From NCBI RefSeq assembly GCF_002575655.3, contig NC_053039.3, positions 47,989,290 to 48,053,289 on the forward strand: 64,000 nt of DNA. Reading direction: 5' to 3'. Below, piece by piece: positions 36,704-46,998 of the stretch. The DNA comes from Aegilops tauschii subsp. strangulata (lineage: Eukaryota > Streptophyta > Magnoliopsida > Poales > Poaceae). Position 1 is the first letter of the stretch. The number at the start of each line of letters is the position of its first letter. Under the pieces are notes generated by a model. The model was given only the letters and a program-made list of their open reading frames with translations. It had not been told where the DNA came from and searched no databases. The position numbers and the translations under genes are program-made.

Positions 36704-37720
36704 CTCGACGCTGCTTCTCTAGGGTTTGGGGTGGCCTCGACAACGCTTCAAGGGTTTGGGTGGCCTCGAGAGTGTTTGTCGGGTAGGGGCACGGCGGGAG
36801 GGGGTAGGAGACCGACATCATTTTTTTCTAGGGTTTGGGTGTCCTCGAGAGTTTTGGTCGAGCGAGAGGGCCGGGGGTGTTCCCGTGGTATAAGTTATCA
36901 CGGTCGAGAGGGGGTATATATATTAATCGCCCCTCATGTTGAAGTTATCCGGGAGGGGGTTATATCGACAACGACGACATACATATATGGGAAAATAATG
37001 TTATCGGGGAGGGGTATATCGACCCCCCCCCCCTCGTGTTGAAGTTATCGGGACGGGGTATATCGACAACGACCTACCCGATAAAAAATAAGAAGACGAA
37101 GAAGAAATAAAAAGATTGGAAGAAGAAAGGGATATAGGAGAAGATCAAAGAAAAAAAAGAAGAAAAAAAGAGGAGAAGAAGAAAGGAATAAAGGAGAAGA
37201 AGAAAAAATAGAAAATATTCTATTTTCACTTCTTCTCCTCTATTCCTTTCTTCTTCTCCTCTTCTTTTTCTTCTTTTTTCCTCTTCTTATTTATTTCTCC
37301 TCTTCTTCCTCTCCTCTTCTTCTCCTTTCTTCCTCTTCTTATTTTCCTTTTTCCTCTCATTCTTTTTCTTCTTCTTCCTTTCCTAGCTAGATATATAAAA
37401 ACTTTTCTAAAAATGTAACTTTTGCATATATAAAACTTTTTCTTCTTCTTACTTCTTCCTTCTCTTCCTTCTTCCTAAATATATAAAACTTTTCTAAAAA
37501 TGAAACTAACCTAAAATGTGATAAATCAGAGAACATATATATATATATATATAACTTTTCTAAAACACTAACTTTTGCATATATGAACATACATACACAG
37601 AGAACATACATACATATATACATTTTTATAAAAAAAAGCAAAAAACAAATCATCATATATATGAACAAAAAAGTTGAAAAAAACAAGACATATAATCTAA
37701 AATTCTAACTTTTAATTGCA
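36704..37720. other. CACTA internal non-coding region with purine/pyrimidine inverted tract
   Basis: It starts with repeats of GGGTTTGGGGTGGCCTCGA (36718-36860) and GAAGTTATCGGGACGGGGTATATCGAC-like units (36940-37080). From 37081 to 37390 an almost pure purine tract (GAAGAAGAAA) is followed by an almost pure pyrimidine tract (TTCTTCTCCTC), turning at about 37215-37230. No gene is visible. Confidence 0.65.
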
Positions 37721-37970
37721 GGGCCGCGGGCTCGGGGCAGGGGCGACGACGACGATGGGGGCGGGTCGGGGCAGGGGCGCGAGTGACGGCGACGGCGACG
37801 AGAGCGACGGCGACGGCGGGGGCGGGCGACGGCGACGGCGGCGAGAGCGACGGCGGCGGCGGGGGCGGGCCAGGGCGGGGGCGCGGGCGCGGGCGACGGC
37901 GGCGGAGGACAGCGTCGGGGCAGCCTGGCGGCGTCGATGTGCTCGGCGTCGTCGGGGGCAACTGGTGATG
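37721..37970. repeat. GC-rich low-complexity block (GGCGAC/GGGGCG repeats)
   Basis: The block is a run of degenerate GGCGACGGC and GGGGCGGG units. Open frames on both strands are rich in Arg, Ala, Pro and Gly and have the composition expected from the repeat, so I do not call a gene. Confidence 0.7.
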
Positions 37971-37989
37971 AACTCTGCAAAATTCCTAA

Positions 37990-38270
37990 GTGCTACTGAT
38001 ATACCCGGAGCTTCGGTCCCGGTTCGTGGCACCAACCGGGACCAATGCACCCCTTTAGTCCCGGTTGGTGGCACCAACCGAGACTAAAGGTCTCTTTTCA
38101 GCAGCCCAAAGGGCGGGAAGCAGAGGCCTTTGGTCCCGGTCGGTGGCACCAACCGGGACTAAAGGGGGGCATTGGTCCCGGTTGGTGCGACGAACCGGTA
38201 CCAATGCACCACTTTAGTCCAGGTTGGTGGCACCAACCGGGACCAAAGGCCCTGTGCTGCCCGCGTCGCG
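37990..38270. repeat. Internal cluster of CACTA-type inverted repeats
   Basis: At least eight copies of GTCCCGGTTNGTGGCACCAACCGGGAC-like hairpin units occur here, the same units as in the two subterminal regions, although this is about 2.9 kb from the right end. It may mark a rearranged or duplicated end. Confidence 0.75.
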
Positions 38271-38979
38271 GCCAAAAGTTTAGTCCCACCTCGCTAGTTG
38301 AGAGAGCTCGAGAGTGATTTACAAGCGCTGCTGCGCCAACCCTCTCGAGCTCCTCTCAACTGCAGGCTTTCGGGCCTAATTTGTCACGATGTGCTTGTGG
38401 GCCTACTGGGCCTCCTGCGGGCCTGAATCTGGGCCCATGGTTGGGTTTCTAGTCGTATTTAGGCCGTGGTGGCCCAGTAGGTGGCACTTTTTTTATTTTT
38501 TTTGTTGATTTATTTATTTTATTTTATTTCTACTTACAACAAAAAACTTACTGTTGCTATTTTTATTTATTTTATTAATGTTTATTTATTTTACTTTTAT
38601 AAAATTTATTTTTTTTCTACTTATTTATTTTATTAAAGTTTATTTTGTTTCTACTTATTTATTTTATTAAATTTTAATTTAATTTATTTTGTTTCTACTT
38701 ATTTATTAAAGTTTATTTTGTTTCTTTCTGCTTTTCATGTTTTGAACAGAAAATACTTTGATAATTTCAGTGGCATGAATTTTATATAATTTTAGTTTAA
38801 AAAATACTAGAGGTTTATAAAAGCTTTTTAATTGATTCCTTTTGCTATTAGAGGTTTATAAAAGCTTATATAATTTTCTTTTTGCTATTAAAGAATATTA
38901 TAGTTTTGTTTTAGTTGACCATAACAGAATATTTTAATTGATTATTTTTGAGCTAAATGATGTCGCTTTTTAGTTGATG
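38271..38979. other. CACTA internal AT-rich non-coding sequence
   Basis: After a GC-rich block (38300-38470) the sequence turns into TTTATTTATTTTATT-type low complexity (38490-38730). I see no gene. Confidence 0.55.
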
Positions 38980-39813
38980 AGGGTTTCATACGGAAACTCA
39001 TCTGTTACAAAGAGATTTCATTTTTTTAACTTATTTGAACTCCAGACTTTTTATGTGTTCAAAATGCACCATTCAAAGCCACATCATCAATTTTCAACCC
39101 TTTCTGACTTCATTTGTTATTTTTCATGCATTTACTGATTTTTTTGAGCTATAAGACCCTGAAATTCAAAAGCATTTCAAATGAACTCTGAAAAGGTTGA
39201 AAGTTGGCATGGTATCATCATTTCACCCACATAGCATGTGCTAACAAGTTGAGAGGGTTACGGAAAAAACTAGATGCACTTCGTGTACAAAATGGACAAT
39301 CTCTTTCGAAGTATCAGGGTTTCATACGGAAACTCATCTGTTACAAAGGGATTTTATTTTTTTAAACTTATTTGAATTCCAGAATTTTTGTGTGTTTAAT
39401 ATGCACCATTCAAAGCCACATCATCAATTTTCAATCCTTTCTGACTTCATTTGTTATTTTTCATGCATTTACTGATTTTTTTTGAGCTATAAGACCATGA
39501 AATTCAAAAGCATTTCAAACGAACTCTGAAAAGGTTGAAAGTTGGCATGGTATCATCATTTCACCCACATAGCATGTGCTAACAAGTTGAGAGGGTTACG
39601 GCAAAAACTAGATGCACTTCGTATACAAAATGGACAATCTCTTTCGAAGTATCAGGGTTTCATACGGAAACTCTTCTGTTACAAAGGGATTTCATTTTTT
39701 TAAACTTATTTGAACTCCAGACTTTTTGTGTGTTCAAAATGCACCATTCAAAGTTGGCATGGTATCATCAATTCACCCACATAGCATGTGCTAAAAAGTT
39801 GAGAGGGTTAGCC
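38980..39813. repeat. Tandem array of a 336-338 bp repeat, two and a half copies
   Basis: Copies start with AGGGTTTCATACGGAAAC at 38980, 39316 and 39654. The first two are nearly identical over their full length. The third has lost its middle (join near 39751) and ends near 39813. The repeats are AT-rich and non-coding. Confidence 0.92.
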
Positions 39814-40046
39814 TCAGCCACTTCGAGAAACATAATTATGTGTGTCTGTCACCGTACATCCATTGCCGGTTCATCTGCGTGCATTATATATAATTATGTG
39901 TGTCAAAAACCATTACAGGTTCAGATGGATAGATAAGTGACCAAATCAATAGTAGTTCATCATCACATTAAAACCAAAGTACATACATAGTTCAAATTGA
40001 ACAACATATAGCTCTCCAGAGCATCTAACTAAACCATACATTGAAA

Positions 40047-40493
40047 CTATGTAAAACCTTTCAATGCAATAACAAATGCGATCATAATCACAACCAAGGT
40101 AACAATTGATCCAACAGCATAATGGTACCAAGCCTCGGTATGAATGGCATATTTTCTAATCTTTCTAATCTTCAACCGCATTGCATCCATCTTGATCTTG
40201 TGATCATCGACGACATCCGCAACATGCAACTCCTATATCATCTTCTCCTCCTCAATTTTTTTTATTTTTTCCGTCAAGTAATTGTTTTCTTCTTCAACAA
40301 ATTTAACCTCTCGACAATAGGGTCGGTTGGAATTTCTGGTTCAACCACCTCCTAGATAAATAAAATCTATGTCACGTTGGTCGGCATAATTTTCATAAAC
40401 AATAAATGAACCAAATAGTTATAAAAAGATAATATATACCACATCTGAATCATAGACAGGACGAGGGCCGACGGGGGCGGATACCAAAACCAT
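40047..40493 (-). pseudogene. Tail of a CACTA gene encoding a small membrane-anchored protein, degraded
   Basis: On the minus strand a short exon starts with ATG at 40493 and reaches a possible GT donor near 40441. A further exon from about 40360 to 40047 encodes a Glu/Lys-rich stretch followed by K-M-D-A-M-R-L-K-I-R and a hydrophobic C-terminal segment (W-Y-H-Y-A-V-G-S-I-V-T-L-V) that looks like one membrane span. A frame break near 40305 and a TAG near 40236 destroy it. I recognise this C-terminal type as a recurring companion of Triticeae CACTA elements, without a known function. Confidence 0.55.
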
Positions 40494-40874
40494 CGCACTA
40501 TATAATAACAAGGAATAATAAAAGTAAGAAAATTAGACAAGTATCTATCTGGAGTAAGAATTTTTTTTATTTCAGAATGAAGATAAGAAAAGAGGCTCAC
40601 CACGGTGGTGCCGGCGACGAGATCGGCGTGGGCGATCGACGGCGGTGAAAACAGGGATGGGACGTGACGGACCGCTAAACATAGACAAATCTCGGGGAAA
40701 ATGGAGCTCGAAGGTCGAGTTTCGAGAGGAGAAAGATTAACTAGTGTGGCTCGGACATTTCATCAAACACCTCATGTGCATAGGAGGTGAGCTAGAGCAC
40801 CCAAATGCCCTCCCCTCGCCTGCCAGAAAAAACAGAGCACTGTGGAGTGCTCGCTGTGGCGATGGGGTATATAT
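40494..40874. other. CACTA 5' region of the minus-strand gene
   Basis: The stretch contains a minus-strand segment (40680-40600) that could be a first exon or 5' untranslated sequence ending at a GTGAGCC donor-like site. It carries no complete gene. Confidence 0.4.
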
Positions 40875-41173
40875 AGATAACTCATTTGTCCCGGTTCGTG
40901 GTAGAAACCGGGACTAAAGCCCAGCCTTCTGTCCGGTTCGAGCCACGAACCGGGATCAATGGTTGTGGGCCAGGAGCGAGGACCATTGGTCCCGGTTCGT
41001 GCCTAGAACCGGGACAAATGGGTCCATACGAACCGGGGCCAATGCCCACGAGGCTCCGGCCGGCCCCCCGGGCTCACAAACCGGGAGGAATTCCTCCATG
41101 GGTCCCGGTTCGTGACTGAACCGGGACTAATGGGTTGGCCAGGCCCGAACCAAAGCCCTGTTTTCTACTAGTG
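40875..41173. repeat. CACTA right terminal and subterminal repeats
   Basis: Eight or more GTCCCGGTTCGT units in both orientations lead to the inverted terminal sequence ending TTTTCTACTAGTG at 41173. Confidence 0.87.
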
Positions 41174-41176
41174 CCT

Positions 41177-41225
41177 GTAAACTATTTAGTTATCTAAAAA
41201 ATCTTACATTAGTTTACAGAGGGAG
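41177..41225. mobile_element. Right part of a small Stowaway-like MITE split by the CACTA element
   Basis: This part ends TTAGTTTACAGAGGGAG. Its missing left end, CTCTCCCT, lies at 18765-18772 on the far side of the CACTA, preceded by TA. Joining the two sides gives inverted ends CTCTCCCTGTAAACTA and CTCCCTCTGTAAACTA. The CACTA therefore inserted into the terminal repeat of an existing MITE. Confidence 0.7.
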
Positions 41226-42075
41226 TGGCAGTTTAAATTAAACTTGTGGTGTTGTTTACCTCTTTGTGCCTTCTGCACAGTCGATCGAGATAGATCTGTG
41301 AAGATTATGCTTATCTAGCGAGCTAGCTACTCCGTACTGTTTAGTTTCTTCATACGAAATCCGGCTCGGTTGGCATCAAAGCAAAACAAAATCCCTGGAT
41401 CGGTCAGGAATTGAACGCAAATGCCAGGTAATCCATCCTAGCGCCGGGCACTAGCTCGTGTTGGAGGTGCCCTAACATGACCCCTCTCACTGACTTCAGT
41501 GCGTATAGGTGCACAAAGTTATATATATACCTAATGCGTTTTTAGGCAAACTTTGACCACATGTTAGAGCAATACGTAATATATGGCATGCAGGTAGCTT
41601 TTGGTGTACGAATGTTGTCGTGACTTGTTGTACTTTTTTTTGTTCACCAGAAAATTTGCGTCATGGGTGAAAATGCTCATTATTAATGAGTCATTAATGA
41701 TGTTAATTACTTTGTCAAAGCCTAATCTGAAGGGCCCAGATTAGTTAGAGTACTACGTGGTGCAGGTATTCATAATGGTTTGTTTGACATACTGTATCTG
41801 CTTTGGGAAGTCTGAATGTCCTACTTGTGGTTAAAAAAACAAGCACGCATAAATATGTGTACGTTTTCTGTATTTATATGACACAATTAGAGACTTTACA
41901 AAAAGCTTCCGACTTTTGGCTTAGTTTTGCATATCTTTTCAGAAGTTTCTTTTAGGTTATATCTTTTCAGAAGTTGGCCGGTAACCAAGCGCGGGCTGGA
42001 AAAAAGACTACGTCGGTCTAGAAGATTATTGGCTCAATTAACTCTCCAAATTGTTTTATTCTCAGTTTTGACCCC
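41226..42075. other. Unassigned AT-rich spacer
   Basis: No gene, terminal repeat or long open frame is supported in this stretch. Confidence 0.5.
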
Positions 42076-42745
42076 AGTAAAGTAAAGTTCAACGTCTTGC
42101 ACGCAATGATTGCTTTTCTTTCTTCTCTCACAAGGCGACTAGAGAAAATCTTCCTCCCCTTGATCTTCATGGGCAAGCCCGTGGATTCGCCTTCCTTACG
42201 CCCGCCGCTCCAGCGGTCGGTGGTTGGGAGAGGATTTTTGGTGCCTCGGATCCGGCTAGTAGATAGGTAGGGTTTTTAATTCTCACATGGACGGTGTTTG
42301 GACGGATGACGACGCTTCTTCTTCCGGGCTCTGATCCTCCTCAAGTTCATCCATTGGGACGGATTAGACAGAGCTCCAGTGTAGATTCCTGCCAGCTCCT
42401 CGAGGCGGCGAGATTAGGGTTTTTCGTCGTGCGTACACAACGACGATATTTGGTGCCAGATTCTTCAGATCGATTCACGATTCAATGGCGACGAATGTGG
42501 CTCCAGGGCGTTGGTCCGTAGGGGCACGTGCAGGAAGACTTCCCGGCTGTCATCGACAAGGTCAGGCCGACTCCGGTATGGGAAGGGCGATAGCGGCGCG
42601 CCGACGGCTCGTTCTGGCGGCGGTTGTGGTCGTTCGGTGGTCCATGGACCTCGATGTAATTTTTATTATGGTTGAGGTGTTTTGTTCTTTCGGTGAATCT
42701 TTATAGTAGATCTGATCCTTCTTGAAAAAAAAAGTAAAGTAAAGT
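42076..42745 (+). mobile_element. Non-LTR-type retroposon (SINE-like or 5'-truncated LINE) with 13-bp TSD and poly-A
   Basis: A 13-bp direct repeat AGTAAAGTAAAGT lies at 42076-42088 and at 42733-42745; with one mismatch it extends to 17 bp. The insert between them (about 640 bp) is GC-rich in the middle and ends CTTGAAAAAAAA, immediately before the second TSD copy. This is the signature of target-primed reverse transcription. The 3' sequence GATGTAATTTTTATTATGG resembles tails of abundant wheat retroposons. I see no reverse transcriptase, so it is a SINE-like unit or a short LINE remnant. Confidence 0.78.
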
Positions 42746-43388
42746 CCAATAGAGCGTGGGAATAACATGGAACATGGGGTAGGTACGACGGCTGGAGCAC
42801 GGGTAGAAGTTTTTTTTTTAAGTAGGCCGGGTAGAAGTCTGGCATGGCATAGTTTAGCCGAAATTGCTGCACGTGACACTAGTTTAGCTTGGACGTCTGT
42901 TCAAAAGAAAAAAACTACTAGGACGCACACGTACTACATCGATCGATACAGCAGACTAGTGCTCGCAGCATACTGTAGTGTAGTGGTACCAGTACTGTGT
43001 AGCCCTAGTCTCACTTATACCAATCTGCAACGAGTACTTGACACTGTTGGCGCCGTGTTGCGGGCTGCCGATCGATCGACGCCCGGCCGGCTGGTGCAGC
43101 GCGCCGGCCGGGCGCGGACATGCCGCAGGCGCCGCCAACACATGGCATGCATGCACATGCAAGCATGTTTGGCCAATTTGTCAGCCGGCTGTCACGCACG
43201 GTCGTAACGTACGTCAAGTTTAGTTTATTTTTTCTGCGGGATGGTGATTTGTTTTTGGTTTTTTTAGCTTAGGATGGTGATTAGTTAATGGGCTTTAATA
43301 TTGAAAATAATAAGACTTACATCCAGATCCGCAGACCAGCAAATGTGCTTTAAGCAGGATTGGAGCATCTACAACCGGACCCTTCAAA
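42746..43388. other. Unassigned spacer
   Basis: It contains open frames up to 146 codons on the plus strand (42767-43207), but their composition is low-complexity, frames overlap on both strands and no motif is recognisable, so I call no gene. Confidence 0.45.
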
Positions 43389-43814
43389 GGGGAAATGGTA
43401 CTCCCACCCCTAGGGTGCTCCCGGTGCACCAAACTCGGTAGCACATTTTAAAACGTTCGAAAAATTCTGAAAAAAAATCAGCACATTGACACAACATCAA
43501 TGTGTGTTGTTAAAAAAATTCAAATCAAAATTCAAAACATTGCTTGAGATACAAAAATGACAAAATGGACATCAATGTGATAATGGGCCTAATCTAAATG
43601 CCAACTTATGTTGTGTACTATTTACCGTCAAATTTGTCATTTATGTTTCTCAAGCTATGTTTCGAATTTTGATTTCTTATTTTTTTGACAACATACTTTG
43701 ATGTTGTGTCAATGTACTGGATTTTTTTCAGAAATTTTTAAACATTTTAAAATGTGCTACCGAGTTTTGGAGCACCGGGAGCACCCTAGGGGTGGGATTA
43801 CCAGATATTTCCCC
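43389..43814. mobile_element. Fold-back MITE with very long inverted arms (Mutator-like style)
   Basis: The left arm, GGAAATGGTACTCCCACCCC with GTGCTCCCGGTGCACC, recurs inverted at the right end (43741-43814). Inverted similarity continues inward for about 190 bp on each side to a centre near 43600, so nearly all 425 bp could form one imperfect hairpin. There is no coding content. A clear TSD was not found. Confidence 0.75.
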
Positions 43815-43867
43815 CCCTCCCCCGCCCTAAACATCCGGACGGACATCCTCATCACTGCTCACTCATA

Positions 43868-44098
43868 ATGGTCAAGAGCCTACGGATTTTGACTTGGGTG
43901 ATACCAATTCCTCAATTCGGGCAACATCACACACTAAAAAAAGGTGCCAAAGGAAGAGGTCCAACATCCACAACCTTTGAGGATGTGTTGTTGTGTGAAT
44001 TTTGGTTGGTCATAAGCATGGATCTAATTTTTGGAAATAAGAGGGTGTCAAGTATGTGGAGTCGCAAACTGTCCATACCACCTTCAACGAGGGCTTAA
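43868..44098 (+). pseudogene. Fragment resembling the SANT/NAM-associated domain of grass transposon-linked proteins
   Basis: A 76-codon frame contains T-T-F-E-D-V-L-L-C-E-F-W-L-V-I-S-M-D, which resembles the start of a Myb/SANT-like domain found in many grass NAM-associated proteins and PIF/Harbinger companion proteins. The rest of the domain is missing. This is an inference from a short motif. Confidence 0.35.
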
Positions 44099-44802
44099 TG
44101 AGACAAAAAGGCAAAAGTCAAAGCCAAAAGCACATAAATAGGTGCTTTTTTGGCTTATAAGAAACAACCACCGCATTAGTTGTACAATGTTTCCCTGGTT
44201 TTCAGAACCGTTCGAAAGGTCATGGTCTTTTTTTTTTATTTTTTTGTATTATCTTTTTCCCTGTTTTTCTTTTACCGGATGTTTTCGGTTCCTTTTTTGT
44301 TTTTATATTTTTAGTCATTTTCAAAATGTTAGCTTTTTAAAAAAATCAGGATTTTTTTTACTTTTTTTTGAAATTCTATACAATGACCGCATTTTCAAAA
44401 AATATCCATGGCTTCAAATATTCTTCAGTATTTTTAGAATATTATCGTTTCCAAAAGTTGTTCATAAATTCTAATAAATGATAATGTTTTCAAATTTTGT
44501 TTGAAATTTTGATCACTTTTTCAAATTTTGTTTGGAATTTCAAAAAATGTTCCCATTTTTAATATTTATTTATAGAATAAAAAATGTTTGCATTTTTTCA
44601 AATTATTCGAAAAAAATTGTAGTTTTAAAAAGTATTTGGATTTTACCAATAATATTCATATTCGAAAAAATAAATCATAAAAAAAAAGTTAAATTAGAAA
44701 AGGACTAAATAATTGGTTTGTGCAGTGACTGCACACTACCGTGTGTTGGTTGCGCTAAAATCCGTCGCTTCGCTAGGCATGCTCGCTACTTGAAAAAAGG
44801 TG
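44099..44802. other. AT-rich region with repeated TTCAAATTTTGTTTGAAATTT motifs
   Basis: The sequence is dominated by A and T runs and near-palindromic TTTCAAAAAATGTTC-type words. No gene is visible. Confidence 0.5.
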
Positions 44803-45557
44803 TCCATCTAGTTTTTTAAAAATCATGTGATTCTAAAAAGTGCTCATCCATTTAAAAAATGTTCTTGTAGGTTTTAAAAACTGTACATGCCTTTAAAAAA
44901 GTTCATGTAACTAAAAAAACTCTCCTATTTTAAAAAATTGTGTAAATTTGAAAGTGGTCACAACTTTTAGAGAAATGTTTAGCATTTTTTCCAAAATGAC
45001 AGAGTATTTTTTAGAAAAGAATTTGTATGTTTTCTAAAAAAATAAAAAGGAAACATAAACAAAGGGAAAAAATATGAAAGATGTGTGTGTGTGTGTGGTG
45101 GGGGGGGGGGGGGGGCTTGTTTGAACATCTATCATAATCCAGTTGTCGTGGCGCGAATGAAGTTTTATGTCCTTCCGCATCACGCCGAAGCAGGGATATG
45201 AAGAAGGGATGTCGATTTCACAGAGAATTACCAACGGCGAAGGAGATGTGACCATCAACTACTCGGAGATTATATGGCGAGCCCACTCCTCCGGATTCCC
45301 ATAGTCGCTTATCGGATGGCCATCACACGACATCATCGCCTTGCTTCTGATGCTGTGTGAATGGCCACCCGCTGCCTCCCCAACTGACCCCGTAATGGTG
45401 CTTGTCGTGCCTTATGAAAGGCCAGCGTTCTTCCCTCTCGCTCAATTGAATCCCGTCTCCCGCGCCTCCCAATCAATCACTTCGAGTCAATGGCACAGTG
45501 AAAGAAACTCCCCCTCCTATTTTGGTCTAAGCAAGAGAAGAAGGAGGGACGGACGAA

Positions 45558-45848
45558 TTGGTCCCCTTTTGGGCCTTGTACGACGGTGCCATGTACACAA
45601 AAAGGGAGCGACGAAATTGGGATGAGCACCCGTCGACACTGATGCCCGTGCATGGCGTGTGGGATGAGGCTGTTGAGGCCCTTTTTCGGTTCGTCGCAAG
45701 CCACAATGCCACCGCTCGCACATGGTCAACGTGGGACGAGGCCCTCAAGGCACGTTTCCGCGAGATTGAGGAGTTCAATTCCGCATTCTGCGCCATATAT
45801 AGCTGCAAATCTGTTGTCGTCGTCGCCATGGTAGCCGCAAGTAATTAG
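45558..45848 (+). pseudogene. Coding relic of unknown family in duplication copy 1
   Basis: A frame ending near 45848 contains L-F-R-F-V-A-S-H-N-A-T-A-R-T-W and T-W-D-E-A-L-K-A-R-F. Copy 2 has matching residues F-F-W-F-I-T-A-H-G-A-A-V-R-A-W and A-W-D-E-A-T-K-A-R-F at about 48400-48480 in a different frame. Conservation at the protein level suggests a common, formerly coding ancestor. I do not recognise a functional family. Confidence 0.45.
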
Positions 45849-45866
45849 TTGTAGGCTACTTACTAG

Positions 45867-46541
45867 TTTTTTTTTCTGCGAGAAAACTTCCAATCTATTC
45901 ATCAAACATTAAGGTAATACAAAGAATATCAGAAGTACCAAAAATTATATCCAAGACCGTAGACCACGTAGTGACGACTTCAAGCATTCGAGCGAGTCGA
46001 AGGCGCGTCACCGTCATCCCCCCCCCCCCCCCCCCCCCCCCCCCCGACAGTTGAGAGTCGTCATGCTAAGGCCCCATAGGACCGGCACACCAGAACAACA
46101 ATTGCCGCCGATGGTAGCGTAGATCGGAAGGTTTCAACATGTAGACACATGAACATAGAGAAGACCGTATCAAACCGGTTCCATCGAAGACAAAGACCGA
46201 ACGAATCCCCTGAGATCGGCCGGGGACACACCTCCACACGCGCAGCTATGGCGCTAGACACACCACCGGGACGAGGGCTGGACAAGAAGAACCTTATTCC
46301 ATCTTCGGGGGCGTTGCCGACTCACCTTCTTGAGCAAGACACAAACCCTAACAAATCTTCAAAAACACCTAAACACGAAGCCCTCCCACCGGTAGGGGTC
46401 AGGATCCACCGCGCCTACATGGCCCTAAAGCCACAAGAGATGAGGTAGATCGGCGGCGGCAACGGGGGCAGTGGAAACCCTGTCGCATTCGCCTTGACTC
46501 GCGGGTGAAGGGAACAAAGGGACACGTATGGGTCAGTACAT
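45867..46541 (-). mobile_element. Non-LTR-type retroposon on the minus strand, inserted in duplication copy 1
   Basis: On the minus strand the insert ends in a poly-A run (T run at 45867-45875 on plus). It is flanked by imperfect direct repeats GGCTACTTACTAG (45854-45866) and GGCTAGTACTTATTAG (46542-46557). Duplication copy 2 lacks it at the matching site (about 48558-48575). Its sequence is of the same tail type as 42089-42732. It contains a run of 28 C at 46018-46045. No protein domain is visible. Confidence 0.7.
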
Positions 46542-46998
46542 GGCTAGTACTTATTAGGTTAATCAATTAGTTATTCTATGAATGTAAGTCACAGCGTGAC
46601 TAATTTCCTGACCCTATTTATAGAATGAAATTTGTGTTTTTGAATCAAGTGTGTGCTTATGAGTTATGACTGGGGGATTATTGAGGAGAATTTATGACCC
46701 ATTGACAGATGAGTCCTACTTTGAGGTAATTTTATGCATGTTGATTTTTTGATGATTCTGACTTTGCCAAAGTCCGTTTCAGCTATCATATTTTTTATGA
46801 TTGCCTGCATAGCATTTTTCGTGATTCAAATTATGGCGACTTATTAATTGTTCTAGTGCCGCTAACCTCAGCTTTTGGCTCAGATCGGCGGCTGGAACGT
46901 TCAGCACCAGACGACGTACGAATCACTACTCCAGCTTCTTCTTCTTCCCATCACACGCATGGACAAGGCACCCGTGCGGCGTACGTGCCAGTGCAATG

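Larger units (their letters stand above)
18773..41173 (-). mobile_element. CACTA (En/Spm-type) DNA transposon with a nested gypsy element
   Basis: The ends are CACTAGTAGAAAA and its inverse TTTTCTACTAGTG, and the 3-bp target duplication CCT is perfect (18770-18772 and 41174-41176). About 9 kb is CACTA sequence and 13.4 kb is the nested gypsy element. Both ends carry arrays of short inverted repeats around the core GTCCCGGTT. It keeps a pseudogene of a typical Triticeae CACTA protein (19354-23173) and the tail of a second gene (40047-40493). I see no TNPD-type transposase, so the copy looks non-autonomous. Both genes read on the minus strand, so the right end is the 5' side. Confidence 0.93.
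44803..46998 (+). repeat. Tandem duplication, copy 1
   Basis: Collinear similarity to 47318-49058 extends from an AT-rich left part (AGGTTTTAAAAACTGTACATGCC near 44870 against AGGTTTAAGAAGTGTACAAGCC near 47395), through a GC-rich coding-like core, to GGCTGGAACGTTCAGCA near 46889 against 48952. Copy 1 has a retroposon insertion (45867-46541) that copy 2 lacks, and has a (GT)n-G18 run (45082-45115) where copy 2 has about 200 bp of other sequence. Confidence 0.8.

Noticed and set aside
37712..38087. Several overlapping 90-120 codon frames on both strands
   Set aside because: They come from GC-rich low-complexity sequence; Arg/Pro/Gly/Ala-only composition and equal openness on both strands argue against coding.
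42767..43207. A 146-codon plus-strand frame
   Set aside because: It has no recognisable motif, overlaps minus-strand frames, and crosses low-complexity sequence.
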